Positions 17,083 to 25,706 of a stretch of 47,499 nucleotides of DNA are shown one piece after another. The stretch's first letter is position 1; each line of letters starts with the position of its first letter. Origin of the DNA: Lachnospiraceae bacterium (GTDB lineage Bacteria; Bacillota; Clostridia; Lachnospirales; Lachnospiraceae); the NCBI GenBank assembly GCA_017626325.1, contig JAGAIZ010000084.1, positions 1 through 47,499 on the forward strand. Reading direction: 5' to 3'. A program made the position numbers and the translations under genes. A model generated the notes under the pieces. It did no database searches and had not been told where the DNA came from. It saw only the letters and a program-made list of their open reading frames with translations.

Positions 17083-17103
17083 CTCTGATTTACATATTGG
17101 CTT

Positions 17104-17634
17104 CTATACCATCAGGCCTGCCAGAATAATACTGGCAATAATACCCACAAACGTAGACAGCAGAGCGCCTTTTAACGTATACCCTGTCTTCGTCACCTTT
17201 GCCGCCAGGAAATAAACGGACATCGTATAGAAAATCGTCTCTGTGCAGCTCATCATTATAGAAGTCGTCAGTCCGATCAGGGAATCCGGCCCATGATTCT
17301 TGAAAATGTCCAGCACCAGCCCTGTGGCCGCCGAGGATGAGAACATCTTAATCAGGATAAGGGGCGCCAATTCTGAGGAAACACCAATCCGTTCCGTCAC
17401 GCCGCCGAACAATCCGCCCAGAAATTCCAGGAAGCCGGACGCCCGCAGCACTCCCACCGCCACCATAAGACCAATCAATGTCGGCATAATCTGAATCACC
17501 GTATGAAAACCGTCCTTCGCTCCTTTGATAAAATCCTCATAGACATTACACCGGTTGGCAATGCCGTATGCCACGATATAGAAAATAATAACGGGAATAA
17601 TAATGTTGGAAATATTCGATAATACAGAAACCAT
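17104..17634 (-). CDS. spmB: Spore maturation protein B
   Basis: A 176-residue membrane protein of the SpmB (nucleoside-recognition/gate) family: about five hydrophobic segments, with NISNIIIPVIIFYIVAYGI at the start and SSELAPLILIKMFSSSAATGLV and SIMMSCTETIFYTMSVYF in the middle. SpmA and SpmB act together in dehydration of the spore core. The start at 17634 has a GAGGG ribosome site; the longer frame to 17856 reads across the divergent promoter region and has no family similarity. SpmA is about 10 kb away instead of adjacent. A 7-bp hairpin lies in the leader. A long inverted repeat lies downstream as possible terminator. Confidence 0.93.
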   Translation of the reverse strand: MVSVLSNISNIIIPVIIFYIVAYGIANRCNVYEDFIKGAKDGFHTVIQIMPTLIGLMVAVGVLRASGFLEFLGGLFGGVTERIGVSSELAPLILIKMFSSSAATGLVLDIFKNHGPDSLIGLTTSIMMSCTETIFYTMSVYFLAAKVTKTGYTLKGALLSTFVGIIASIILAGLMV

Positions 17635-17651
17635 ATCGCCAGCCCTCTTTG

Positions 17652-17673
17652 GGCGGCGTAAAGATGCGCCGCC
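17652..17673 (-). promoter_or_regulatory. Hairpin in the spmB leader
   Basis: A perfect 7-bp GC stem GGCGGCG / CGCCGCC with an 8-nt loop lies about 20 nt upstream of the spmB start. It has no T-tract in the spmB direction. It may be an mRNA leader stem or part of the divergent control region (17635-17854). Confidence 0.4.
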
Positions 17674-17854
17674 ATCCGCACAAGCTTCTTTATTAAAGAG
17701 TATGCGGCAGGAAGCGAAATTATTAGCATCGGACCCGCCGGCATTGCTTCTCATTGCGCGGCAGCATTCAAAGTAGTACAATATACAATAATTGCGGCAG
17801 CAGCAGATACCCGCTGCCTGTAATAACCAAATATTATAAGCAAAGGACAACGCC

Positions 17855-18976
17855 ATGGAAAACCAAAATCTGAAAACCTACCCCATAAACGAGCTTCCCC
17901 ACTACAAGGTACACGGCAGGACCGTGCCCGGCGCTTCGCCGCTTCCCCTCTTTTTCAACGGAAGCGCAATCGAAGTGAACGTATCCGGCACAGAGCTGTG
18001 GATAGAACTGACTGTAGACTACGCTGTCTTCGAACCCTGGATCACATGCGAGATCAACGGCGAACTGATCAGCCGTCAGATGCTGCTGCCCGGACACTAC
18101 ACACTCTGCCTGTTTCGCGGCATGAGTCCCGAGCCTGTCAAAAACGTCAAAGTAACCCGCGAACTGCAGGCAATGTCCGAGGACCCTTCCTGCTGTATTC
18201 TGGTAAACGGCATGAAGGCCGACGGCGCTTTCTCTCCGGTTCCTCCTAAGAAATACGCGCTGGAATTCGTAGGCGACAGCATCACCTCCGGTGAAGGCAC
18301 CTACGGCGCCAGAGAAGATATGGACTGGATTCCCATGTACATGAGCTACAGCCGCGGCTACGCCAGGACCGTGGCAGACACGCTGGACGCGGATGCCTAT
18401 ATGATATCCCAGGGCGGCTGGGGCGTGCTGTGCGGCTGGGACAATAATCCCCGCTCCAACATCCCCTCCCGCTATGAGAAGCTATGCGGTCTTAGCTGCG
18501 GCGAAGCCAACGAAAAAGCAGGCGCCTTCGCTCCGTACGACTTCACGGGAAGAAGCATCGACGCCGTGATTGTTAATCTCGGCACCAACGACGCCTCCGC
18601 TTTCGACCAGCCTGCCTGGCATGACCCCGCCACAGGCGAAACCTTCTGTCAGCGCAGAAACGCGGACGGTTCTTATAACGAAGAGGATCTGGCCCGCTTC
18701 CAACGCGCCGTCGTCGATTTTCTGAAGATGCTCAGAAGGGACAACCCGCAGGCGCATATCGTATGGTGTTACGGTATGCTTGGCTACGATTTGTCCCTTC
18801 CCATTGCAGACGCTGTCAATCAATACCGGTCAGAAACCGCCGACCGCGACGTCATGTTCCTGCAGCTTCCCGCCACCACCGATGAGACCTTCGGCTCCCG
18901 CTGCCATCCCGGCGAGCCATCCCACACGAGGGCGGCGCGGCTTCTGATTGAATATTTACGGGGATGTCTGCATTAG
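17855..18976 (+). CDS. CE2-like SGNH carbohydrate acetyl esterase
   Basis: A 373-residue two-domain esterase with no signal peptide. An N-terminal beta-sandwich (about 1-130) precedes an SGNH/GDSL hydrolase domain. Visible catalytic blocks are FVGDSITSGEG (Ser142), the oxyanion Gly-Asn block VNLGTNDAS near residue 236, and HPGEPSH near residue 355 supplying His. The domain order and GDSIT/HP-SH motifs fit carbohydrate esterase family 2, which removes acetyl groups from xylan-type sugars. The start has AAAGGA upstream. It is divergent from spmB and ends against the FAD gene with overlapping stops. With the GH3 enzyme and CUT1 transporter it could deacetylate imported xylo-oligosaccharides. Confidence 0.87.
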   Translation: MENQNLKTYPINELPHYKVHGRTVPGASPLPLFFNGSAIEVNVSGTELWIELTVDYAVFEPWITCEINGELISRQMLLPGHYTLCLFRGMSPEPVKNVKVTRELQAMSEDPSCCILVNGMKADGAFSPVPPKKYALEFVGDSITSGEGTYGAREDMDWIPMYMSYSRGYARTVADTLDADAYMISQGGWGVLCGWDNNPRSNIPSRYEKLCGLSCGEANEKAGAFAPYDFTGRSIDAVIVNLGTNDASAFDQPAWHDPATGETFCQRRNADGSYNEEDLARFQRAVVDFLKMLRRDNPQAHIVWCYGMLGYDLSLPIADAVNQYRSETADRDVMFLQLPATTDETFGSRCHPGEPSHTRAARLLIEYLRGCLH

Positions 18977-20346
18977 CGGACATCTCCGGCAATCTCTCTC
19001 GCCACATATACGCCGCTTGCCGACGCATGGGAGAGGGAATGCGTCACACCGCTGCCGTCTCCGATCATATAAAGTCCCTTATATTTCGTCTCAAGGTGAT
19101 GATCAATCTCCACTTCCATATTATAGAACTTCACTTCCACGCCATACAGCAGCGTATCGTCGTTAGCAGTACCCGGCGCAATCTTATCAAGCGCGTATAT
19201 CATCTCGATAATACCGTCCAGAATCCTCTTAGGCAGCACAAGGCTTAAATCTCCCGGCGTAGCCGACAGCGTAGGCTCCACGAGTCCTTCCTCAATCCGC
19301 TTGGCGTTACTGCGCCTTCCTCTGACCAAATCCCCGAACCGCTGTACGATAACGCCGCCTCCCAGCATATTGGACAGTCTGGCGATGCTTTCACCATAAC
19401 CGTTGCTGTCCTTAAAAGGCTCCGAGAAATGCTTCGCCACCAAAAGCGCGAAATTCGTATTGTCTGTCTGCTTCTCAGCGCCCTCATAGCTGTGCCCGTT
19501 CACTGTCACGATACCATTCGTATTCTCATTCACAACGATACCATGCGGATTCATACAGAAGGTTCTCACATTGTCCTCAAATTTCTCTGTCCGGTACACG
19601 ATCTTACTCTCATATAACTCGTCCGTCAGATGGGAGAAAATCACCGCGGGAAGCTCCACACGCACGCCGATATCCACGCGGTTCGATTTCGTGGGAATCT
19701 CCAGGTCCTGACATACCTTTTCCATCCATTTGCTGCCGCTTCGTCCTACAGATATGACACATTTGTCACAATCATAAGTCTCATCAGCCAGTACGATCCG
19801 ATAGCCATTCTCCAGCGCTTCCACCGCCTTTACCGGTGTATCGAAATAGAAGGTCACCTTATCCTTCAGCGCCGCATACAGATTCTCCAGCACAATATAA
19901 TTGATATCCGTTCCCAGATGCCGTACGGAAGCGTCCAGAAGATTCAGCTTATTCTGTAAACACACCTTCTTAAAATGGGTACCGGCGGTAGAGTACAGCT
20001 TCGTTCCCTCGCCGCCGTATTTCATATTGATATCATCCACATAGCGCATCAGTTCAATGGCCTGCTTCTTCCCCACATGCTCATGCAGCGTACCGCCGAA
20101 ATCATTCGTAATGTTATATTTTCCATCGGAAAAAGCGCCCGCACCGCCAAATCCGCTCATAATCGAACAGCTCTTACAGTTCACGCATGTCTTCACCTTG
20201 TCCCCGTCTATGGGACAATGCCGCTTCTCCAGAGAATGTCCCGCCTCAAATACCGCAAGCTTCAAATCCGGGTTCTGCTGCACCAGCTCGTAAGCCGTAA
20301 ATATACCACCCGGTCCCGCGCCGATAATAATAACGTCATATTTCAT
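18973..20346 (-). CDS. COG2509-type FAD-dependent oxidoreductase
   Basis: A 457-residue flavoprotein starting with a Rossmann FAD motif (YDVIIIGAGPGGIFTAYEL) and ending with a second FAD-contact block (GLYMIGDGSGVTHSLSHASASG). A cysteine block CPIDGDKVKTCVNCKSCSI follows near residue 55, as in the uncharacterised COG2509 dehydrogenase family. The substrate is unknown. The start at 20346 has AAGGGGG upstream; the longer frame to 20463 reads through the promoter region. It is cytoplasmic. It follows a terminated GH3 gene on the same strand, so it probably has its own promoter; a TATAAT occurs near 20430 on the minus strand without a clear -35. Confidence 0.88.
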   Translation of the reverse strand: MKYDVIIIGAGPGGIFTAYELVQQNPDLKLAVFEAGHSLEKRHCPIDGDKVKTCVNCKSCSIMSGFGGAGAFSDGKYNITNDFGGTLHEHVGKKQAIELMRYVDDINMKYGGEGTKLYSTAGTHFKKVCLQNKLNLLDASVRHLGTDINYIVLENLYAALKDKVTFYFDTPVKAVEALENGYRIVLADETYDCDKCVISVGRSGSKWMEKVCQDLEIPTKSNRVDIGVRVELPAVIFSHLTDELYESKIVYRTEKFEDNVRTFCMNPHGIVVNENTNGIVTVNGHSYEGAEKQTDNTNFALLVAKHFSEPFKDSNGYGESIARLSNMLGGGVIVQRFGDLVRGRRSNAKRIEEGLVEPTLSATPGDLSLVLPKRILDGIIEMIYALDKIAPGTANDDTLLYGVEVKFYNMEVEIDHHLETKYKGLYMIGDGSGVTHSLSHASASGVYVAREIAGDVR

Positions 20347-20463
20347 ATTTCGTCCCCCTTTTCTTTCCGATACATCGCCATCCTTCTGTTTTATGCGATA
20401 TGTCACTCCGCTTCTCATCTTACCATAATTATATCTCCGCCGCCACCATACATTTTCGGGCAT

Positions 20464-20499
20464 GAAAAGAGCGGGAAATCTGTCCGCCAGACTTTCCGC
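20464..20499 (-). terminator. Intrinsic terminator of the GH3 gene
   Basis: On the minus strand, GCGGAAAGTCTG / CAGATTTCCCGC (arms 20488-20499 and 20471-20482) forms a 12-bp stem with one mismatch and one G-T pair, followed by TCTTTTC. Confidence 0.75.
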
Positions 20500-20529
20500 C
20501 CTGTCCTGATCTTATGTTTCAACTATCGC

Positions 20530-22650
20530 TTAAAATATCACTTCCACTTTCACAGGCTCCATACCCGTCAGCTCGCTGCTGCGCGCATCCGGCTGCATCG
20601 TTCCTGCATAGATATCATAACGGCTGCCTCCCCGGATACGCTCGCCATCCTCCTTTACTACCGTAAATGCTTTTGCCCGAACGGTAAGCTCCGTCTCCAG
20701 CGTTTCCTTCGCCCTGACATGGACCCTTCTGAAAGCGCACAATGCCGGATTCTTAGGAGCATATTCGCAGTCCCTGCACTTGATATAAAGCTGCACGACA
20801 TCGTCGGTATCGAAGTCTCCCTGATTCTCCACCGTTACCCTGATCCTGACATCCGGGATACCGGAACCGTTCTCATCCCGCGCGCCAATGGCAGCCTCGG
20901 CCGCCGTAACAGCCACTTTGCCATAGGTCAGTCCGAAGCCGAAAGGATACTGCGCCTTTCCTTCCATATAGCGGTAGGTCCTTCCCTCCATATGATAGTC
21001 GGTAAATTCCGGAAACTGTGCAAGATCCTCATAAAAGGTAACCGGCAGCTTGCCGGAGGGCGAAACTTCTCCAAATAAGACATCTGCTGCGCTTCTGCCG
21101 CCCTCAGCGCCCGGATACCAAAGCTGCAGTACCGCATTAAAACGTTCTGAAGCATACCTTAAATCAATCGCGCTTCCCGCCATAAGGCAGAAAATAACCG
21201 GCTTACCGGTCTCTGCAACCGCCTGCATTAAGTCACGCTGACATTTGGGAAGCTGCAGATCCAGTTTATCGCCGGAAGCATAACTGTTGCCGGTGTCTCC
21301 TTCTTCTCCCTCCAGCGTCTCATCGAGTCCCATACACAATACTACTACATCGCTGTGCTCCGCTATGATTCTGGCCTCCGCCAGCCTGTCCCCCGCATAG
21401 GCAAGAGACTCCGTCCTATCCTCGAACAGACTGCAGCCCTCAGAGCACAGAACTCTTGCCTGGTCTTTCACATAATTTTGAATACCTTCCGCTACGGTTA
21501 TGTACCTGGAAGCGGTACCATGATAATTACCAATCAGCGCTTTCCTGCTGTTGGCATTCGGCCCGATCACGCCAATGGTTTTCAGCTTGCCAGGGTCAAG
21601 AGGCAGGATACCGTCATTTTTCAGCAGAACGATGCTTTCTTCCGCCGCCTGTCTGGCCAGTGCAAGATGCGCTTCGCATTCCACGGTCTCATAAGGAATC
21701 GCATCATATTCGTTTGCGTCAAACAGTCCCAGCAGATACCTGGTTGTAAACAGGCGGACCGCCGCCTCCGTAATCGTCTCCTCCGTTATCAGCCCCTGCT
21801 GATACGCGTTCAGCACATGAAGATACGTATTGCCGCAGTTGAGATCACAGCCGGCATTTAACGCCATCGCCGCCGATTCCGCCGCAGAGGAAGTTACCAT
21901 ATGGTGCTCATGGAAATCCCTGATCGCCCAACAGTCAGATACAAAATGTCCTTTGAAATTCCATTTCCCACGTAAAGTGTCCTGAATCAGCGTCTTGCTT
22001 CCGCAGCATGGCTCCCCGTTCACCCTATTGTAAGCGCCCATAACGGCTTCCACCTGTCCCTCTTCCACCAACGCTTCAAATGCAGGCAGATAGGTCTCTT
22101 CCATATCTTTGGCGGTGGCTTCTGCATTGAACTCATGACGCAGCGCCTCCGGTCCTGAGTGCACCGCAAAATGCTTGGCGCAGGCCGCAGCTTTCATCGT
22201 TTCCCCTTCACCCTGCAGGCCTTTGACATAAGAAACCCCCAGCCGTGAAGTCAGATACGGGTCTTCTCCGTAGGTTTCATGCCCGCGTCCCCACCTGGGG
22301 TCACGGAAAATATTAACATTAGGCGCCCAGAAGGTAAGCCCTTTATAGATATCTCTGTCCTCATGCGCGGAATACGCATTGTATTTCGCCCTGCCCTCGG
22401 TGGCAATACAGTCGCCCACCTTATTCAGAAGCTCCTCATCAAAGGTTGCCGCCATACCGATAGCCTGCGGGAATACCGTCGCCATGCCCGCTCTGGCTAC
22501 GCCGTGAAGACTCTCGCCCCACCAATTGTAAGCAGGAATCCCCAACCGTTCAATAGCCGGCGCATCATACCGCAGTTGACCGGCGCGTTCCTCCAGAGTC
22601 ATCCTGCCGACAAGCTCCTTTGCCTTTTGTCTTGCTTCTTCTCTAGTCAT
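20530..22650 (-). CDS. GH3 beta-xylosidase/beta-glucosidase
   Basis: A 706-residue GH3 enzyme without a signal peptide, so it acts in the cytoplasm on imported oligosaccharides. Residues 1-240 have the GH3 barrel: YNWWGESLHGVARAG, KGLTFWAPNVNIFRDPRWGRGHETYGEDP, and the nucleophile Asp239 in GHFVSDCWAI. The (alpha/beta)6 domain and a C-terminal fibronectin III-like domain follow (YTFNPAL-type block about 570 on, NQGDFDTDDVVQLY). The WWGESLHGVARAG block is typical of xylosidase-type GH3 members. The start has AAGGAG upstream. It is divergent from an AraC regulator, near a CE2 esterase and a CUT1 transporter, which fits xylo-oligosaccharide use. Exact specificity is inferred. Confidence 0.93.
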   Translation of the reverse strand: MTREEARQKAKELVGRMTLEERAGQLRYDAPAIERLGIPAYNWWGESLHGVARAGMATVFPQAIGMAATFDEELLNKVGDCIATEGRAKYNAYSAHEDRDIYKGLTFWAPNVNIFRDPRWGRGHETYGEDPYLTSRLGVSYVKGLQGEGETMKAAACAKHFAVHSGPEALRHEFNAEATAKDMEETYLPAFEALVEEGQVEAVMGAYNRVNGEPCCGSKTLIQDTLRGKWNFKGHFVSDCWAIRDFHEHHMVTSSAAESAAMALNAGCDLNCGNTYLHVLNAYQQGLITEETITEAAVRLFTTRYLLGLFDANEYDAIPYETVECEAHLALARQAAEESIVLLKNDGILPLDPGKLKTIGVIGPNANSRKALIGNYHGTASRYITVAEGIQNYVKDQARVLCSEGCSLFEDRTESLAYAGDRLAEARIIAEHSDVVVLCMGLDETLEGEEGDTGNSYASGDKLDLQLPKCQRDLMQAVAETGKPVIFCLMAGSAIDLRYASERFNAVLQLWYPGAEGGRSAADVLFGEVSPSGKLPVTFYEDLAQFPEFTDYHMEGRTYRYMEGKAQYPFGFGLTYGKVAVTAAEAAIGARDENGSGIPDVRIRVTVENQGDFDTDDVVQLYIKCRDCEYAPKNPALCAFRRVHVRAKETLETELTVRAKAFTVVKEDGERIRGGSRYDIYAGTMQPDARSSELTGMEPVKVEVIF

Positions 22651-22711
22651 GTCTTACGCTCTCCTTCCTCTTGTCCGCACTCCTGATATCAGTCCCCTTT
22701 ATATGCGGTAA

Positions 22712-22759
22712 TTGCTATTTTCCCGCTTATACTTTATAATAATTTTATACTTTATTATA
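22712..22759. promoter_or_regulatory. Divergent promoters of the GH3 gene and AraC regulator with direct repeats
   Basis: The plus promoter for the AraC gene is TTGCTA (22712-22717), 17 nt, TATAAT (22735-22740). The minus -10 for the GH3 gene is TATAAT (22754-22759) with a weak TTTATT -35. Two direct repeats TTATACTTTATAAT and TTATACTTTATTAT (22727-22740, 22745-22758; 18-nt offset, 13 of 14 identical) overlie the two -10 boxes. Confidence 0.65.
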
Positions 22760-22829
22760 CATGATTTCTCCGTGCAATAAACTATTTTTCCGGCAAAATC
22801 ATACAAAACAGCACGAATGGAGGGTTTCC

Positions 22830-23762
22830 ATGGATTACTGCCCTAAGCCTGCCGCCTACTACGAACAGCCCGTACTGAATTTCACGGAACGCTCTCTTGA
22901 AGGTTCGCAGGAATATGTCAATTTCATTCCCGATTCCCATCTCCGCATCTGGTACAACACCCAGACGGAAGGATATGACAGCCATTACCATAATGCCATG
23001 GAAATCATCGTCTGTATGGAAAACAGATATAAAATTTTCTCCAACAATCAGACCTATGTATTAAATATCGGTGACATTCTGATCATTCCGCCTTATATGA
23101 TACACGAACTGCTTGCTATCGACTCCGGCGCCCGTTTTATCTTCCTGATTAATACGGAGATATTAAGCTGTTTTCAGGATTTCAACCTGCTTGACACAGT
23201 TCTTATGGAGCCTTACTTGTGTACGCCCTCTACCCGCCCGGAAATCTATCAGCACATTTACCAATCCCTGATACAGATGGCGGACCTTTATTTTACCAAC
23301 GACAGCTTCTGGGAAATATCCATTTATTCTATCCTGTTAAACATTATGTCGGTTATCGGACTCAACCACTTTTATCAGAATTCCAGCAGGGAAAACGGCA
23401 CATGCAGCAGTAAACATCAGGAATACCATAAGATATTTACAGAGCTGTTAAGCTATATTGACGCTCACTATGCCGAAGACCTTACACTGGAACAGATGGC
23501 TGCCTACACCGGCTTCTCCAAGTATCATTTTACCAGGCTTTTTAAGCAGCACACCAATACTACCTTTTACAATTATCTCTGCCACAAACGGATTCAGGTG
23601 TCCCAGCAGATGCTTACCGTAAGCACGGACTCTTCCGTTACGGATATCGCTTTCCGGGTAGGCTTTAATAATCTGACTACCTTCTGCCGCTGCTTTAGAA
23701 AATATGTCCACTGTTCGCCCACCGAATACCGGAACAAATTCCGCGCGGAGGAAATTCTATAG
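22830..23762 (+). CDS. AraC-family regulator with cupin sensor domain
   Basis: A 310-residue regulator. The N-terminal part is a cupin-like ligand domain (YDSHYHNAMEIIVCMENRYKIF, NIGDILIIPPYMIHEL). The C-terminal 100 residues are the AraC double helix-turn-helix: DLTLEQMAAYTGFSKYHFTRLFKQHT and VTDIAFRVGFNNLTTFCRCFRKY, ending CSPTEYR. Sugar-responsive members activate nearby uptake or hydrolase genes. The start at 22830 has GGAGGG upstream. It is divergent from the GH3 gene and convergent with the CUT1 permeases, with only 8 bp between stops. It probably controls the GH3 gene, the transporter, or both. Confidence 0.92.
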   Translation: MDYCPKPAAYYEQPVLNFTERSLEGSQEYVNFIPDSHLRIWYNTQTEGYDSHYHNAMEIIVCMENRYKIFSNNQTYVLNIGDILIIPPYMIHELLAIDSGARFIFLINTEILSCFQDFNLLDTVLMEPYLCTPSTRPEIYQHIYQSLIQMADLYFTNDSFWEISIYSILLNIMSVIGLNHFYQNSSRENGTCSSKHQEYHKIFTELLSYIDAHYAEDLTLEQMAAYTGFSKYHFTRLFKQHTNTTFYNYLCHKRIQVSQQMLTVSTDSSVTDIAFRVGFNNLTTFCRCFRKYVHCSPTEYRNKFRAEEIL

Positions 23763-23770
23763 CGGCATAA

Positions 23771-24613
23771 TCAGCCTTTCACGCCGCCAAGCGCTACGCC
23801 CGCAATAATGTACTTGGATAAGAGCAGATACACGATGATAAGCGGCATTACCGTCAGCGTCAGTCCTAAATAAACGGAGCCGTATTCTGTCTTATAGATA
23901 TCGCCTTTCAACAGGCTGACCATAATAGGCATTGTATATCTCTTCTGATCCGTAAGAAGTACTAACGGTGTAAACAGGTTATTCCAGCTTGCCACGAAAC
24001 TGAAAATCGCCTGTGTTGCAATTGCCGGTTTCATAATCGGCAGTACGATACGGTTAAAAATCATAAACTCTCCCGCTCCGTCAATTCTCGCCGACTGCAC
24101 GATTTCCATGGAAAGCGTAGGAAGCAGATACTGCCTCATGAAAAATACCATGGTAGGAGACGCAATCGCCGGCAAAATCAACATAGACAGGTTATTCGTC
24201 ATATGAATCTGATAGACCATCTGATAAAAACCAATCATAGTTACCTGAGCAGGAATCATCATGACTACCATAATAAAGCTGAAAAACGCGTTTCTCCACT
24301 TCCAGTTATAGGCTACCTGCGCATATGCCGTCAGGGAAGAGAAATACAGCGCCAGAGCCGTTGCGCCTGTGGAAATCAACAGGGAGTTCAGAAAGCCTAC
24401 TGCCGGATTAAAGCTTTTACCTAACAGAATCTTCAGATTGCTCATCATGTAGCCGGAAGGAATCAGCGATATTGCATGCTGCTGAATCTCCGTAGTAGAT
24501 CTTGTGGCATTTACAATCATGATCCAGAAGGGCAGAATGCTCAGGATTGACAGAGAAATACATACCACGTAAATAACGATTTTCATGATGCGATTTTCTT
24601 TATTCTTCAGCAT
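23771..24613 (-). CDS. CUT1 sugar ABC transporter permease (MalG/AraQ-like)
   Basis: A 280-residue inner-membrane permease with six predicted transmembrane helices. The C-terminal half carries the EAA-type loop contacting an ATPase (EIVQSARIDGAGEFMIFNRIVLPIMKPAIATQ). The gene overlaps the upstream permease by 7 nt (ATGCTGA), so the two are translationally coupled. It is last in the operon SBP-permease-permease. No ATPase gene is in the locus, as usual for CUT1 systems that share a MsmX/MsmK-type ATPase. The substrate is unknown; xylo- or other plant oligosaccharides are likely from the GH3 and CE2 neighbours. Confidence 0.92.
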   Translation of the reverse strand: MLKNKENRIMKIVIYVVCISLSILSILPFWIMIVNATRSTTEIQQHAISLIPSGYMMSNLKILLGKSFNPAVGFLNSLLISTGATALALYFSSLTAYAQVAYNWKWRNAFFSFIMVVMMIPAQVTMIGFYQMVYQIHMTNNLSMLILPAIASPTMVFFMRQYLLPTLSMEIVQSARIDGAGEFMIFNRIVLPIMKPAIATQAIFSFVASWNNLFTPLVLLTDQKRYTMPIMVSLLKGDIYKTEYGSVYLGLTLTVMPLIIVYLLLSKYIIAGVALGGVKG

Positions 24614-25602
24614 GACGCATCCCCCTTTCCTGATTTTTGCCGCATTTTATATTCCTTTTGCTGCTGCTTAATCTGCTTTCTCTGCTCTACTTCGTCTCTA
24701 TCTCTCATAACGAAGAACATCATACCGGAAAGTACCGCGATAATGAGGAACATCATCATACTTGCTGCCGCCGCTCTGTTGTACATATAGCTGCCGCTGA
24801 ACGCCTGATTATAAATAAACAGACTGGTCGTAAGCGTTGCGTTATCGGGTCCGCCGTTCTGGAAAAGCTTCGGTATATCAAACATGTTCAAGCCGCCAAT
24901 CAGACTTGTTACGAGCGTGAAGAGCATAATCGTCTTAATATTCGGAAGCGTTATGTAGAAAAACGTCTGTACCCGGTTAGCGCCGTCCACCTCTGCCGAT
25001 TCAAAAATTTCAGGACTGAGACCCAGAATACCCGAAATCAATGTAATCATAGTAGAACCGTACCACATCCATGTCTGGATAAAGATCACAACACCCCTTG
25101 CAACCGTCTTGTTCCGCAGAAGCTCCACCGGCTTCTCCGCAAATCCGAATCTTACCAGCAAATCATTGACCGGCCCCATAGGATAGCCGAAGAATCCGCT
25201 GAACAAAATGGCAATTGTCGCCGCCGTAATGATATTGGGCATATAAAGCAATATCTTGAAGCCGCCCTGCCCCTTTACCTTGCTTCTTTTATCCGTAAAC
25301 CATGCGGCCAGCAGAAGCGCAAGCAATATCTGAGGAATGAAATTGGAAACCCACAATACTACCGTATTGCTGAATGCCTGCTGAAAAGACGGGCTTGATA
25401 ACACCGTCTTGAAATTCCGGAAAATATCGTCTGTCAGGAAATGAATGGAAGTCATTCCCAGACCCTTCAAATCAGTAAATCCAATCACTGCCGTATACAC
25501 AGTGGGATACAAGGAAAACAATAAGAATGCAACCACGAACGGAATACTGAAAATATAACCGTACTTTGCATACCTGTCATACCCCGGTTTTTTACTTTTC
25601 AT
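24607..25602 (-). CDS. CUT1 sugar ABC transporter permease (MalF/AraP-like)
   Basis: A 331-residue permease with about six transmembrane helices and an EAA-type loop (EIFESAEVDGANRVQTFFYITLPNIKTI). The cytoplasmic C-terminus is basic and Gln/Lys rich. I chose the ATG at 25602 because AAGG lies 8 nt upstream; the in-frame GTG at 25611 is too close to the ribosome site. An intrinsic terminator separates it from the binding-protein gene, so permease expression should be lower. It pairs with the AraQ-like permease to form the pore. Confidence 0.92.
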   Translation of the reverse strand: MKSKKPGYDRYAKYGYIFSIPFVVAFLLFSLYPTVYTAVIGFTDLKGLGMTSIHFLTDDIFRNFKTVLSSPSFQQAFSNTVVLWVSNFIPQILLALLLAAWFTDKRSKVKGQGGFKILLYMPNIITAATIAILFSGFFGYPMGPVNDLLVRFGFAEKPVELLRNKTVARGVVIFIQTWMWYGSTMITLISGILGLSPEIFESAEVDGANRVQTFFYITLPNIKTIMLFTLVTSLIGGLNMFDIPKLFQNGGPDNATLTTSLFIYNQAFSGSYMYNRAAAASMMMFLIIAVLSGMMFFVMRDRDEVEQRKQIKQQQKEYKMRQKSGKGDASC

Positions 25603-25628
25603 CTGATTCACCTTCCCTAAATCTCTCT

Positions 25629-25666
25629 AAAACAAAGGCGAAGCGGACGATACAGTCCGCCTCGCC
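25629..25666 (-). terminator. Intrinsic terminator between CUT1 binding protein and permeases
   Basis: On the minus strand GGCGAGGCGGAC pairs with GTCCGCTTCGCC (arms 25655-25666 and 25637-25648, one G-T pair, 6-nt loop), followed by TTTGTTTT. It likely terminates part of the transcripts after the binding-protein gene. Confidence 0.9.
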
Positions 25667-25706
25667 TGATATCATAAGTTCCTGTATTTGGCGCTTAGAG
25701 CCGGAA

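Larger units (their letters stand above)
16682..17103 (+). other. Gene-free 420-bp region holding hairpins
   Basis: From 16694 to 16860 it is AT-rich with several TTACG/CGTAA motifs and a long pyrimidine tract; the corA promoter should lie here but I cannot fix it. From about 16893 to 17082 it holds three consecutive hairpins, annotated separately as a candidate RNA. No open reading frame with a ribosome site and family similarity is seen. Confidence 0.55.

Noticed and set aside
17635-17856. N-terminal extension of spmB to 17856
   Set aside because: The extra 74 residues are Cys-rich, unlike SpmB, cross the divergent promoter region, and the internal ATG at 17634 has a ribosome site.
19975-21078. 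367-codon plus-strand frame opposite the FAD protein and GH3 gene
   Set aside because: It spans two supported genes and the terminator between them, with no domain or start signal.
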